DNA of 64,000 nucleotides, from assembly GCA_951804985.1 (NCBI GenBank), contig OX638132.1, positions 9,963,529-10,027,528 of the forward strand, given 5' to 3'. This document shows positions 51,630-61,918 of the stretch, in pieces. The notes under the pieces are model-generated. The model worked only from the letters and a program-made list of their open reading frames with translations. It had not been told where the DNA came from and searched no databases. Origin of the DNA: Dryomyza anilis (lineage: Eukaryota > Arthropoda > Insecta > Diptera > Dryomyzidae). Each line of letters opens with the position of its first letter. Within the stretch, counting starts at the first letter, position 1. The translations under genes were made by a program, and so were the position numbers.

Positions 51630-53765
51630 TAAATAGAAAAAAAATTAAATAATAATGAAATGAAAATTAAATTATATGAAATGAAATTAACTAAACTAAA
51701 CTAAATTTTAATTAATTGAAATTAAATTAAATAAAATTCTATAAATTGTAATAATATAAAATAAGCCTATATAAAAATTGACTTTAAATGTGAGAAAAAA
51801 ATTAATATTATAAAATATATAAAAATAAATTAAATAGATTAAGTAAAATAAAATAAATTGAAATGAAAACAAAATTAAATAAATTGAACTTAATTGAAAT
51901 GAATAATTAATGAACTGGATTAAAAAGAATTTAATGGAGATTAATTTAAATGATTTGAAATGAATAAAACTGAATAGAAATGAATTGAAATGAATTAAAA
52001 TGTATTTAAATGAATAAAAATGAATTGAAATAAATTGAAATTACTTGAAATGAATTGACATGAACCTAAATTAACTGAAATTAATTGGAAAGAATTGAAA
52101 TGAATTAAAATAAAATAAATTGAAATGTATTAAAACGAATTAAAATAAATCAAAATGAAATTAAATGAATTAAAATAAAATTAATTGAAATGAAATGAAA
52201 AAAAATGAAATGAATTATAATGAATTGAAATAAATTGAAATGCATTGAAATGAATTGAAATAAGTTGAAATGAATTGAAATTAATTGAAATAAATTGAAA
52301 TGAATTGAAATGAATTGAAATGAATTGAAATGAATTGAAATGAATTGAAATGAATTGAAATGAATTGAAATGAATTGAAATGAATTGAAATGAATTGAAA
52401 TGAAATGAATTGAAATGAATTTAAATGAATTGAAATAAATTGAAATGAAATAAAATAAATTGATATATATTTAAACGAATTGAAATATATCGAAATTAAT
52501 GTAGATGAATTAAAATGATATGAAATGAAATGAAATGAAATGAAATGAATTGAAATGAACTGAAATAAATTGAAACGAATTAAAAAAATTGAAAAGAATT
52601 GAAATAAATTTAAATTAAAATAATTTAAAATGATTTGAAATCAATTGAAATGAAGTAAAATGAATTGGAATTAATTGAAATGAATTGAAATAAATTGAAA
52701 TGAATTGAAATGATTTGAAATGAAATGACTTAAATATGTATAAAAGTTACAAAATAATTTGAAATGAATTGAAATGAATAAATTAATTATAATGAGTATA
52801 AATTAATTTAAATGAATTGAAATGAATTGAAATAAAATTAATTAAAATGAAATGAATTGAAATAAAATAAAATGCATTAAAATGAATTGAAATAAATTAA
52901 AACAAATGGAAATGAATTGAAATTATTTGAAATGAATTGAAATTGAATTAATTGAAATGGATTAAAATGATTTGAAATTAATTGAAATGAATTGATATGA
53001 ATTATAATGAAAAGAAATAATTTGAAATAAATTGAAATGAATAAAATAATTATAAAGAATTTAAATTAATTTAAATGAATTGGATTTATAATGATTTACT
53101 TATATTTATAATTGATTTAAATATTTATATATTGATTTATAATTGAAATGAACTGAATTGAATTTAAAATGAATTGAAATAAATTGAAACGAATTAAAAA
53201 AAAATGACATTAATTGAAATCAATTAAAATAATTTAAAATGAATGGAAATAAATAGAAATGATTTGAAATGAAGTAAAATAAATTTAAATGAGTTGAAAT
53301 CAATTGAAATGAATTAAAATGAATTGGAATTAATTGAAATTAATTAAAATTAATGGAAATGAATGGAATTGGAATTAATTGAAATGAATTGAAATTATTT
53401 GAAATTAATTGAAATGAATTGAAATGATTTGAAATTAATTGAAATGAATTGAAATGAAATGAAATGAAATGAATTGATATGAATCATAACGAAAAAATAA
53501 TAATTTGAAATGAATTGAAATGAATTTAAATAAAATGAATTAAAATGAATTGAAATAAATTTAAATTAATTGAAAAAAATTAAAATAAATTGAACTGATG
53601 TGAAATTATTTGAAAGGAATTGAAATGAATTTGAATTAATTGAAATGGATTGAAATGATTTGAAATGAATTGAATTGATATGAATTATAATGAAAAGAAA
53701 TAATTTGAAATGAGTAAAATAATTATAAAGAATTTAAATTAATTTAAATGAATAGGATTTATAAT
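51630..53765. repeat. 10-bp satellite AATTGAAATG, about 2.1 kb
   Basis: AATTGAAATG (reading TGAATTGAAA) repeats through more than 2 kb. A nearly perfect core of more than ten units lies at about 52300-52405. Flanks are progressively diverged (AATAAATTGAAAT, AAATGAAATG). Higher-order blocks such as AATTGATATGAATTATAATG AAAAGAAATAATTTG recur near 52990 and 53670, showing block duplication. No ORF. Confidence 0.92.
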
Positions 53766-53889
53766 AAAAAATTTATATAATAATACAAAATACAATAAAG
53801 TAAATTGTTTTATTTTCTTTGAAGATATTACACAATCAAAATTTGTTCAAGCCCTTGAAATATCTGGAATATCAAAAATAGATTTTTAT

Positions 53890-54580
53890 GTAATACATTT
53901 TAATTCAATGTCACATGCTGCATCCCTCTAGGTGGCATTGAGATCAGTAAAATTGGATTTAATAAAAATAAAAACAAAATATATAAAGATTGGCATATGC
54001 ATTTATATGACAAAAACAGAAGTTATTTGCATCCAAAATGCGTCACGTGAATTGCAAAAGAACCATGTTCCTCAAAGCAAACTTCTATTGACATTTAATA
54101 GTATTTCCTAGTATTGACGTAAGCTTAAAAATGAATTTATATGTATTAATTATAAAATATAAATATAGTTTTTATAAAAGTTACATTATATGATTTAAAA
54201 TAAACAACAAAAATAGCTTTTCAAATAAATTAATTTTAATGTTATAAATAATTGAATTGTAAATACATAAAAAAAACATAATTTTACAAATATCAGTTTA
54301 AATAATCAATTTTAATAAATCAATTTAGTTTTTAAGGTACAATTTAGATAGCATTTATGTCCTTAATTATTTAAAATTTGTAAAAATATATATTACACAA
54401 AATAAAATGTAAATAAAGTCTCATGTAAAACAAAGGACGTAATAATCAATTATTTACAAAGAAAGATTAACATATCATTATCTTTAAGAAAATATTAGCA
54501 TGAAGCTATAGTAATTAATTTTACCTGTAAATCAAATTATAAATTGGTTTTTTTATTATAAAATGAAAGTTAATGCTGTT
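53890..54580 (+). repeat. Duplicated module, right copy (octamer + E-box)
   Basis: Direct counterpart of 50715-51400. ATTTGCAT is at 54025-54032 and CACGTG at 54044-54049, with the same 11-bp gap. ATGCTGCATCCCTCTAGGTGG is also kept. A further CACGTG lies outside the module at 54821-54826 (AAGTCACGTGGTG). Confidence 0.75.
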
Positions 54581-57578
54581 TTTGTTGTTTTACATAAAAC
54601 TAGGTCTATAACTTTAATAAATAAAATTCAAAAATAATATAAAAATACAATAATTTAAAAAATATATAAAATAAAAACAAACAAAATTAAATAAAAGGAA
54701 AATAAAAATAAAATATATTTAATTAAAATAATAACGTACAAAATAAAAAAAAAAATCTTTATCTTTGATTGCATTTACAGTTTATAGTCCATTTAAGATT
54801 TTAATGTATATTTTTTAAGTCACGTGGTGTTATTCTTCAAAATGTTGTTGGTAAACAAACAAATAAAGAAATAAAACCATTATGTTCAATGGATTTATTA
54901 CACAAACAACTTAGAAAACTATTCCAAAATATTTAGAAAATTTATAGCACATTCAAAATTTCCTAATCGTTAAAAAAAACACCTCAGCGCCACATAATTA
55001 ATGCATGCGAAGTGAGTGCGTTACAAATGTGTTTCAGAAATAGGTTAAATGTTTTCTTTTAATTTTATTGCATGTTAAATTTAGAAAAAACTGAATTTAT
55101 TTTTTTCATATATTTTTTTGTGTGTGCAAAAATCTTATATAGTCTGACTGATAAATGCTGACAGATGTTTTTGTGTGTTAAAAATTTTTCAGTGTAGATG
55201 ATTCCGTTTTTATTTTGTATGACACTTGAAATAACATTATGTTGGCACAATTATATCTAAATTGACTCAAAAAATTTTGTGATTCCATTAAATTGTTTAA
55301 CTTACATTTTGCTCGGTTTTTTACTTGTATTATTTATTATTTATATTTACTTATTTAAGTTCTTGTCTTTTCGTCGAAGTATTTTATATTCTGTCTTTAA
55401 GTTCATAACTGTTAGGTATGTTGGTAACTGCTATGGTTGTGTTCACTTTACTGCAAAGGCTTTGTTCACGCATATAGTACAAAATGAACCATACACTCTT
55501 TTCTTAAATAATTTATACACTATATTAATATATTTTTGTTTATTTAAATGCAATATCAATTTTATATTTAGTTAAGATAATTAATTATTTTTGATCGCTT
55601 ATAATTTATTAAAACTTTTCGTCGCGCACTTTTGTAACGCACTGAATTTCAAAATCTTTTCTCACTTTAGAATTCACTTCATTTGTTTTAAATTCGTTGT
55701 CTTAAAATTAACTTTTTGAATTTCTTTTCTATTCCTTTTTTTGTACCTTTCTTCAAGATTTGTTTGTGATTTTCTTTATTTTTACAAAAATTCACAAAAA
55801 CTATTCGAAATATTTCAGCATCGAGTTTATCTAATTTTCCAATTCAAATGCAACTGAATTAGATTTAGAATTTTAAAAAGCAAAAAATAACTGAATTCCT
55901 GTAATTGTTTTCACTTATTGGTGCATTTTTCGTTTCTGTTCACTTTATTTCTTCACAACTGCCCCGTTCGAGTTATAAGGGCAAACTGAGTCAAGCCATA
56001 TAAGCGTCCGGAAAGTGCACTGGCACAGCATGGCCGATCGAGACAAATTGTGGAAACTGCGGTGAGCTCTTTGTGTCTTTGTGCATACGCGTTGGTGCTA
56101 AAAATAGAGTTACGCATACGCCATGTTGCACGTCGCAGTAAAAATGCCATCGTTTGTTTTTGTTGCCTGTGCGTATAGTTGTTGTTGTTCTTCTGTCAGC
56201 GCTTAATACTGCTTGTTGTTTTTAGTTGCCATCGATTGGTGACGTTGAAAACGAACAGCAGCAAAAAAACTTTCAAAGTTTCCCCAACAAGTTGTCCACA
56301 TATGTCAGCATATTGTTTTGACTTCTTGTTGCTTCGGTATTTATTATTAAGTGATTTTAAGCATTTTTCGTATATGTGAAAAAAAACCATTTTACAGACA
56401 AACAAAAATGTACAATAAGTTTACTAGATTTGGCGCTTTTTTGTATATTTTTTGCGCATGTGATACATGTGTTATTTTAAATTAAAACATTTTATAAGCA
56501 TGTGAATGGCCGTTCTGCAATTTAGTTAAAAATAAATTGTTGTAGATATTTTTCAAACGCCACTTATTGAGTTCAATTAGTTGCTTATTCAAATAAACAC
56601 GCTGATGATAAAAGTATTCAATTGCATTTAGTTTGTGGGATTCATAAAAATTTTACTAAATTACATACAATTGATTTATGAATTGAAGATTAAAATTTAA
56701 TAGAATAAACAGGTCTTTATTTATATTTTTTAACAATATTACGTATTTCGTCTTTTAAAAATTAGTTTGCTCCATACACCAGAGATTTGGTTTCACGAAA
56801 GCGTTAAGAATGTCATACATTTTTCTCCAAATCTGCACGATCAATGGTTGCGTGAGTGTGCACCATTATTTGCTGATATATATTCCCAGATAAATTATAA
56901 ACAAAAAATAAAAATGTATAAGTTTCACATATATGAGATTTTAATTTTGGGCTCCAAATGCTGTTAGAGATTACCACAAAAAAATAGAGTTGAAAAAATG
57001 TCCTGTGCTCGGTATTATAGATGAACACTTTAAAGCCACATTTTTTTTATTTTTTTTTAACCATCTAAATAAAGTGGGAATAGGCTTAAAAACTTGAGAA
57101 TGAATTTAATAAGGTCCTCCAAAAATTTTATCAATTTTGGAACAAATCTTACGCTTGCGCATCGTCCTTAAACTTTACTTTTTTAATGATGACATCATAT
57201 TGTTTTAAGTTTGGTTGGCGTTATTGGGCTTAAATTTGAAAATTTATCACAAACAATTTTAGAAAATTAATGGGTGAGAACAGGACTTTTTTTCCGCTTC
57301 AATTGTTCGTGGTAAAATTTAGCAGCACTATGTAACCAGTGTACAAAGTAAAATTTAATCAAATAAATAACTTCTCGTGCGGTGAATATATTACATGAAC
57401 TCAAAATTTCTCGATTTCTGGAATGACTTTTCAAGAGTAAATGACTTTTTTTGTGTATTTCTCGAAGGAACTGGAACTGTATAAACCAGCCTCTGGTGGT
57501 CCATAAATGTTTTTCGGTCTGATATCTTCCAATCGCTAAAGTTCTATTTTAAAATAATTCTTTAATTCTATACTTCAG
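54581..57578. other. Spacer between the satellite and CCT7
   Basis: No convincing gene. 54970-55030 and 55950-56330 are less AT-rich and non-repetitive (GCCCCGTTCGAGTTATAAGG, AGCATGGCCGATCGAGACAA, ACGCATACGCCATGTTGCAC). They may be control DNA or an unrecognised noncoding exon; short frames on both strands lack features. 56430-57570 is AT-rich. Confidence 0.35.
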
Positions 57579-57746
57579 AGGCGCGATTCGGTAACTTATA
57601 AACGACAAATATCGATATCGTTAACTAACAACAATTGTGGCATGCAGAAGTGATCGTCATGAAAAAATGTAAATTTTAACGATATTTGTCGTTAAAAATA
57701 GTTAACGATATCGATTTTTGTCGTTAATAAGTAACAGAATCGCCCT
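57579..57746. mobile_element. Family J palindromic MITE upstream of CCT7 (about 168 bp)
   Basis: GGCGCGATTCGGTAACTTAT AAACGACAAATATCG at the left mirrors TAACGATATCGATTTTTGTC GTTAATAAGTAACAGAATCG CCC at the right, with arms of about 47 bp and few mismatches. The left arm contains TATCGATA (57610-57617), the core of the Drosophila DNA-replication-related element bound by DREF. It ends about 125 bp before the putative CCT7 core promoter. Confidence 0.8.
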
Positions 57747-57868
57747 ACAAAACATTGCCGCAAGAGGGCTGTTCGTAGAATGAACACCACCAAAACGAAA
57801 TGTCAAAAAAAAATGAACGATTCGTTCAGCCAAACAACAAATGTCAAATTAAAAAAAATTACTCATCG

Positions 57869-57878
57869 CGGTCACATT
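57869..57878 (+). promoter_or_regulatory. Motif 1-like core promoter element of CCT7
   Basis: CGGTCACATT matches the Drosophila core-promoter Motif 1 (YGGTCACACTR, bound by M1BP) at 9 of its first 10 positions. In fly housekeeping genes this motif lies just upstream of the start site. That would give a 5' UTR of about 80-100 nt before the ATG at 57980. No TATA box is present, as expected for this promoter class. Confidence 0.55.
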
Positions 57879-57979
57879 TTGTCGTATCGTTGAATCGCGC
57901 CGCGTGAAAAGACCGCTGTTGCAAATTATTGAAAAAATTCGTGTTATTACGCACTAAACAAACAGAAAATCTATACAAA

Positions 57980-60247
57980 ATGGTAAGAAAATGTGTAAAT
58001 TAGCAGAAAGCATGTGGAAAACAACGAATGCTGCCACAAATTCATTACAAAACTAAAGATGTCATTTCGGTGCACTGCCGCATGTTTCAATCAATTCTGA
58101 GCATTTTTTAATTGAACTTGATAATTGTATTTAATAAAATTTATATTTTTAATTTATTATTTATATTTGCACTTTAATTATAAAGCATTTGATGTGCAAA
58201 CTAATTAAAAACATTTGGCTTCAACATAACCTTTACAGAAGCTTCTCGTTTGACAGCTGCGAACATCGCGTGCCGCCGTATTGCTTGCTGTCTGTCCGTC
58301 CGTTTATATGTAGTCTTGCTGTCTGAACAACTGTTTGTCTGACTCAGCACATATGGTGATGAATCCTTGTCGCAGACTCGATTTTTTTATCATTTAATGT
58401 TTTTTTTTTAAAGCGTACATTTTAGAGTAGAACATTTGTCCAACCCAACCTGTTTCTCGATTTGTCCGACTGTCTTTCCTAACACCCATTCCTCTTTCTC
58501 AACATGTCACTGATAAAATTTGAAATATTCGAATTTTTAAAAGAAATGCCGCCTTGTTTTATACTTTTTAATCACATCTGGCATAATCTCAATTTTTCGC
58601 TACATCCACCATGTGTATCCTAATCACAATCATGATTTCATATATTTGTTTAGCACATTAGTCTGACTATAATTACGAATTTATTGAAATTTCTCCGTTC
58701 ATCTATGTCCGTTCACCAAATTGTACATCGTGCTATACGTCCTTTCATATGTACATCACTTAATATAACATTTCGTTTTCTGCTTTTATACTTTGTATAC
58801 AACTGATGACATCATTCTTTGCGCATAAATGACTCATATTTGATTTTATTCAAAAATCTGGCAACATTTATTTGAAAACCTTTTCCTCATTATCTTCCAA
58901 ACAGCAACCTCAAATCGTTTTACTGAAGGAGGGTACCGACACCTCACAGGGCAAGCCACAGCTGATCTCCAACATCAACGCCTGCCAGTCAATCGTTGAT
59001 GCCGTGCGCACCACACTCGGTCCACGCGGCATGGACAAGCTGATTGTCGATGCCAACGGCAAGGCCACCATCTCCAACGATGGCGCCACCATCATGAAGC
59101 TTTTGGAAATTGTGCATCCAGCTGCCAAGACCCTGGTTGACATTGCCAAGTCACAAGATGCTGAGGTGAGTAACAAATGATGACTCTAATAGCAACATTT
59201 ATCAATGTCTACTCCTTGCAATAGGTTGGTGATGGCACCACTTCCGTTGTGCTGCTCGCCGGCGAGATTCTCAAGCAGGTGAAACCCTTCGTCGAGGAAG
59301 GCGTCCATCCACGCATCATCATCAAAGCCATTCGCAAGGCGCTCACACTCTGCATGGACAAAATCAACGAGATGGCCGTCACCGTCATCAACAAATCCAA
59401 GGATGAGCAACGCAGTCTGCTCGAGAAATGCGCCGCGACCGCCATGTCATCGAAGCTGATTCACCAGCAACGCGATTTCTTCTCCAAGATGGTTGTCGAA
59501 GCGGTGCTGTCGCTCGACGCACTGCTGCCACTCAATATGATTGGCATCAAGAAAGTGGCCGGCGGTTCGCTGGAGGAGACACGTCTCGTTTCGGGCGTTG
59601 CCTTCAAGAAGACCTTCTCGTATGCTGGCTTCGAGATGGCGCCCAAAAACTATACCAACTGCAAAATTGCGCTGCTCAACATTGAGCTCGAGTTGAAGGC
59701 TGAGCGTGACAATGCCGAGGTACGCGTCGACAATGTTCGGGAGTATCAGAAGGTTGTCGATGCTGAGTGGCAAATTCTCTACAACAAGTTGGCCAAGATT
59801 CAGGAGTCTGGTGCCAATGTTGTGCTCTCCAAATTGCCCATCGGTGATGTGGCCACACAGTACTTTGCCGATCGTGATATGTTCTGCGCTGGTCGCGTGC
59901 CTGAGGAGGATTTGAAGCGTACGATGAAGGCCTGCGGTGGCGCTGTCATGACCACTGCCAACGACATCAATGCCAGCGTCTTGGGTCTGTGCGAGGACTT
60001 TGAGGAGATTCAGATCGGTGGTGATCGCTTCAATGTGTTCAAAGGTTTTTACATTTTTTTGTTCAATGTTTTTAAGTAGATTTTTCTATCAATTTTATTA
60101 CTCTTCATATAGGCTGCCCCAATGCGCGCACCACCACGTTGATTCTGCGCGGCGGCGCCGAGCAGTTCCTCGAGGAGACCGAACGTTCGTTGCACGATGC
60201 TATTATGATTGTGCGTCGTACCATTCAGCATGATTCCGTGGTTGCTG
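57980..60247 (+). CDS. CCT7: T-complex chaperonin subunit eta (CCT7), 5' three quarters
   Basis: Subunit of the eight-membered cytosolic TRiC/CCT ring, which folds actin, tubulin and other proteins with ATP. Exons: 57980-57982 (ATG only, then GTAAGA), 58905-59165, 59225-60044, 60113-60247; all junctions are GT-AG and in phase. The reading starts [21 protein letters not shown]. 406 codons of roughly 544 are here. Exon 2 carries [12 protein letters not shown] and [10 protein letters not shown]; exon 3 starts [13 protein letters not shown] (nucleotide binding) and includes the apical domain; exon 4 has [20 protein letters not shown], where the Asp of HDA corresponds to the hydrolytic aspartate of group II chaperonins. 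The next exon (expected to complete a Gly codon, then GGAIEMELS-like) is not found before 64000, so intron 4 exceeds 3.7 kb. Codons are GC-rich at third positions, unlike surrounding DNA. Confidence 0.96.
57983..58904 (+). other. CCT7 intron 1 (922 bp)
   Basis: Donor GTAAGA directly after the start codon; acceptor TTCCAAACAG. A patch with GTCTGTCCGTCCG-like repeats lies at 58284-58345. No repeat-family insertion is seen. First introns next to an ATG-only exon often hold control elements, but none can be named. Confidence 0.85.
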
Positions 60248-60494
60248 GTAAGTAATATGTTTATGTTTTAATCAGAGATTTAAACCGATATTCATTTGAA
60301 ACTGTTCGTTATACAAAACCCTTATTGAAACTGATAACCAAAACATGTTTCGTTTTTATACCGTTTTTTTTTTTGTAATTATAAAAAACAGGAAAAATAT
60401 ATTTCATTCAAAAATATTTATAAATTTATTTATTTGTAATTTTTTTATTGAAATTATAAATAACATTTTTGGTAATTGGTTTTTGGTAATTGGT
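60248..60494. other. Start of CCT7 intron 4, with a family L remnant
   Basis: The donor is GTAAGT at 60248. AGAGATTTAAACCGATATTC ATTTGAAAC and TTTTTATACCG (60273-60365) resemble the decayed family L ends at 31876. The rest is AT-rich. Confidence 0.5.
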
Positions 60495-60656
60495 TCATGA
60501 AATGACAAACCTTACTGAAAAGAAATGTCAAAAGAGCGGCAAGAAATATGGCGTCGTTTGCTGTCCCTGTCGCTCTACTTTTGTAGCGTCCCTGTTGAAA
60601 AACCCTTGAAAAACCCTTGAAAAAAACCTTTTGTAGCGCTCTTATTGAAATCCCTT
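60495..60656. mobile_element. Family A MITE, right half only
   Basis: It begins inside the element at TCATGAAATGACAAACCTTA and continues to the right end (TTATTGAAATCCCTT, then TA at 60657-60658). The left arm is absent. A small duplication of GAAAAACCCTT lies near 60596-60617. It is inside CCT7 intron 4. Confidence 0.85.
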
Positions 60657-60715
60657 TAATTTATCCATCAAAGTTTTAATTATTAAAAAAAAAATGTCCA
60701 CACAACTAACCTTGA

Positions 60716-61023
60716 GCGTCGGTAGCTCAAGGTTAGTGTGTTGGACTGCGAGCCGGAAGATCCCAGGTTCAAGCCAGGACTGGGGCTAACAACATCTTTT
60801 CATAGAATCATTTTTCTATACCGCGCTACCTCTCGGCAGTAAATGGCAAACCTACGAGAGTAAAACATTGCCTATGAAAAGCTTTTACCCGCCGTTCGGA
60901 TTCGGCATTAAACTGTAGATCCCACCACTTTGAGTACAAATATAACACGCACAGCTTAAAATGGTGAGAGAGCTCGGCCTAAGTTCTTAAAGGACCGTAG
61001 TGCCAACCTATTATTATTATTAT
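60716..61023 (+). mobile_element. tRNA-derived SINE, copy in CCT7 intron 4
   Basis: GCGTCGGTAGCTCAAGGTTA (the same variant A-box region as copy 1 at 2841) and B box GGTTCAAGCCA. The full body has the CTTTTCATAG / CTATGAAAAG pair; the tail is (TTA)n. The host sequence just before it, AACTAACCTTGA, overlaps the head motif CTCAAGGTTAG in inverted form. It is in sense orientation with the gene. Confidence 0.9.
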
Positions 61024-61483
61024 ACAAATTTCCATACGCAATTCGATCGAAAACTGAAAAATGCCCAATAATTTTGATTATTTTTTATGAATGGACAAAA
61101 TATGAACATTGATAGAAATGTTTTTATTAGATCTGTCTTTATTAGATCCATCGCAAAGTCTTTATTTTATAGTGATCGAAAATGGACTACAACCCAAATG
61201 GTCTTTTTAGATTCTACAATTATTCTATATTCGGAATACCTAAAGAGTCATAAATGAGTCCAATATAGTAGGTCAGATTACTTCGTAGTCCACAGTTCTG
61301 TGAAAATACATCCAAGTTCAAGTAAATCTGTCGAACTTGTCAATTTTTTTTTATTTGATTTCAAGACGAATACAGTATATCAAATTTATTTAAACCGTAG
61401 ACTCATAAAAGACTCCTATGTGATAGAGCGCTTAGAAATAATTTTTATATATGATGCTTGAAATTTCTTGCATCAATTAATTA
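61024..61483. other. CCT7 intron 4, AT-rich
   Basis: No exon or element identified. Confidence 0.35.
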
Positions 61484-61700
61484 TATCTTGCACCAATAAA
61501 GAGTTATAGCAAAAAAACGAAAAGATTCGCCCTTTTGGCAAGACAAAATTTTCAATTTTTCCAATTTCTTTGTTTTTTTTTTTTGCTATAACTCTTTATT
61601 GCTGCAAGATAAAATTGTGGTGTAAAGGTATTAATTGTGTGTTTTTAAAGCATCTATCGATTGGCAACATTGTTTAAAAATATTTTGCCAAACATCGTTT
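61484..61700. mobile_element. Family F foldback element, partial
   Basis: ATCTTGCACCAATAAAGAGT TATAGCAAAAAAACG and TTGCTATAACTCTTTATTGC TGCAAGAT are inverted around a core containing AAAAGATTCGCCCTTTTGGC. The right arm continues to TTTGCCAAACATCG, where it abuts the mariner fragment. The distal left arm is missing. Confidence 0.75.
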
Positions 61701-61918
61701 TACCCTTTTCAAGGTAATCGATGTGAATGACATCGCGCACATCACAAAAAATGGTCGGTAATGCCCTTGTTGGCCGACAGAAACCCACCTTGGTTTCGAT
61801 TTGCCTCAAAAAAGGAGTCCATTGTGTTGTCATGAATCCAGGGTTCGTTCACGGTTACGAAACGACGCAAATATTTTTACGGATTGTTATTGAACATCGC
61901 CAAACATTTCTTGACATC
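61694..61918 (-). pseudogene. Mariner transposase fragment
   Basis: On the minus strand one frame reads CLAMFNNNP*KYLRRFVTVN EPWIH and, after a frameshift, TIFCDVRDVIHIDYLEKGKT. This is the diagnostic order of a mariner-family (DD34D) transposase: LRRFVTVDE, then the second Asp in WD, then IDYLEKG. A stop codon, a frameshift and Asp-to-Asn at the first catalytic position make it inactive. Only about 75 codons remain. A plus-strand frame over the same DNA (61727-61930) is a shadow. Confidence 0.85.

Noticed and set aside
51630..53765. Origin, centromeric satellite or CRISPR-like structure
   Set aside because: A single 2-kb tandem array without spacers. Nothing in the sequence shows centromere or origin function, so it is reported only as a satellite.
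58872..58904. Alternative CCT7 start giving [10 protein letters not shown] before QPQIVLL
   Set aside because: This extension is the pyrimidine-rich intron end plus the CAG acceptor. The known protein starts M-QPQ, supplied by the ATG-only exon at 57980.
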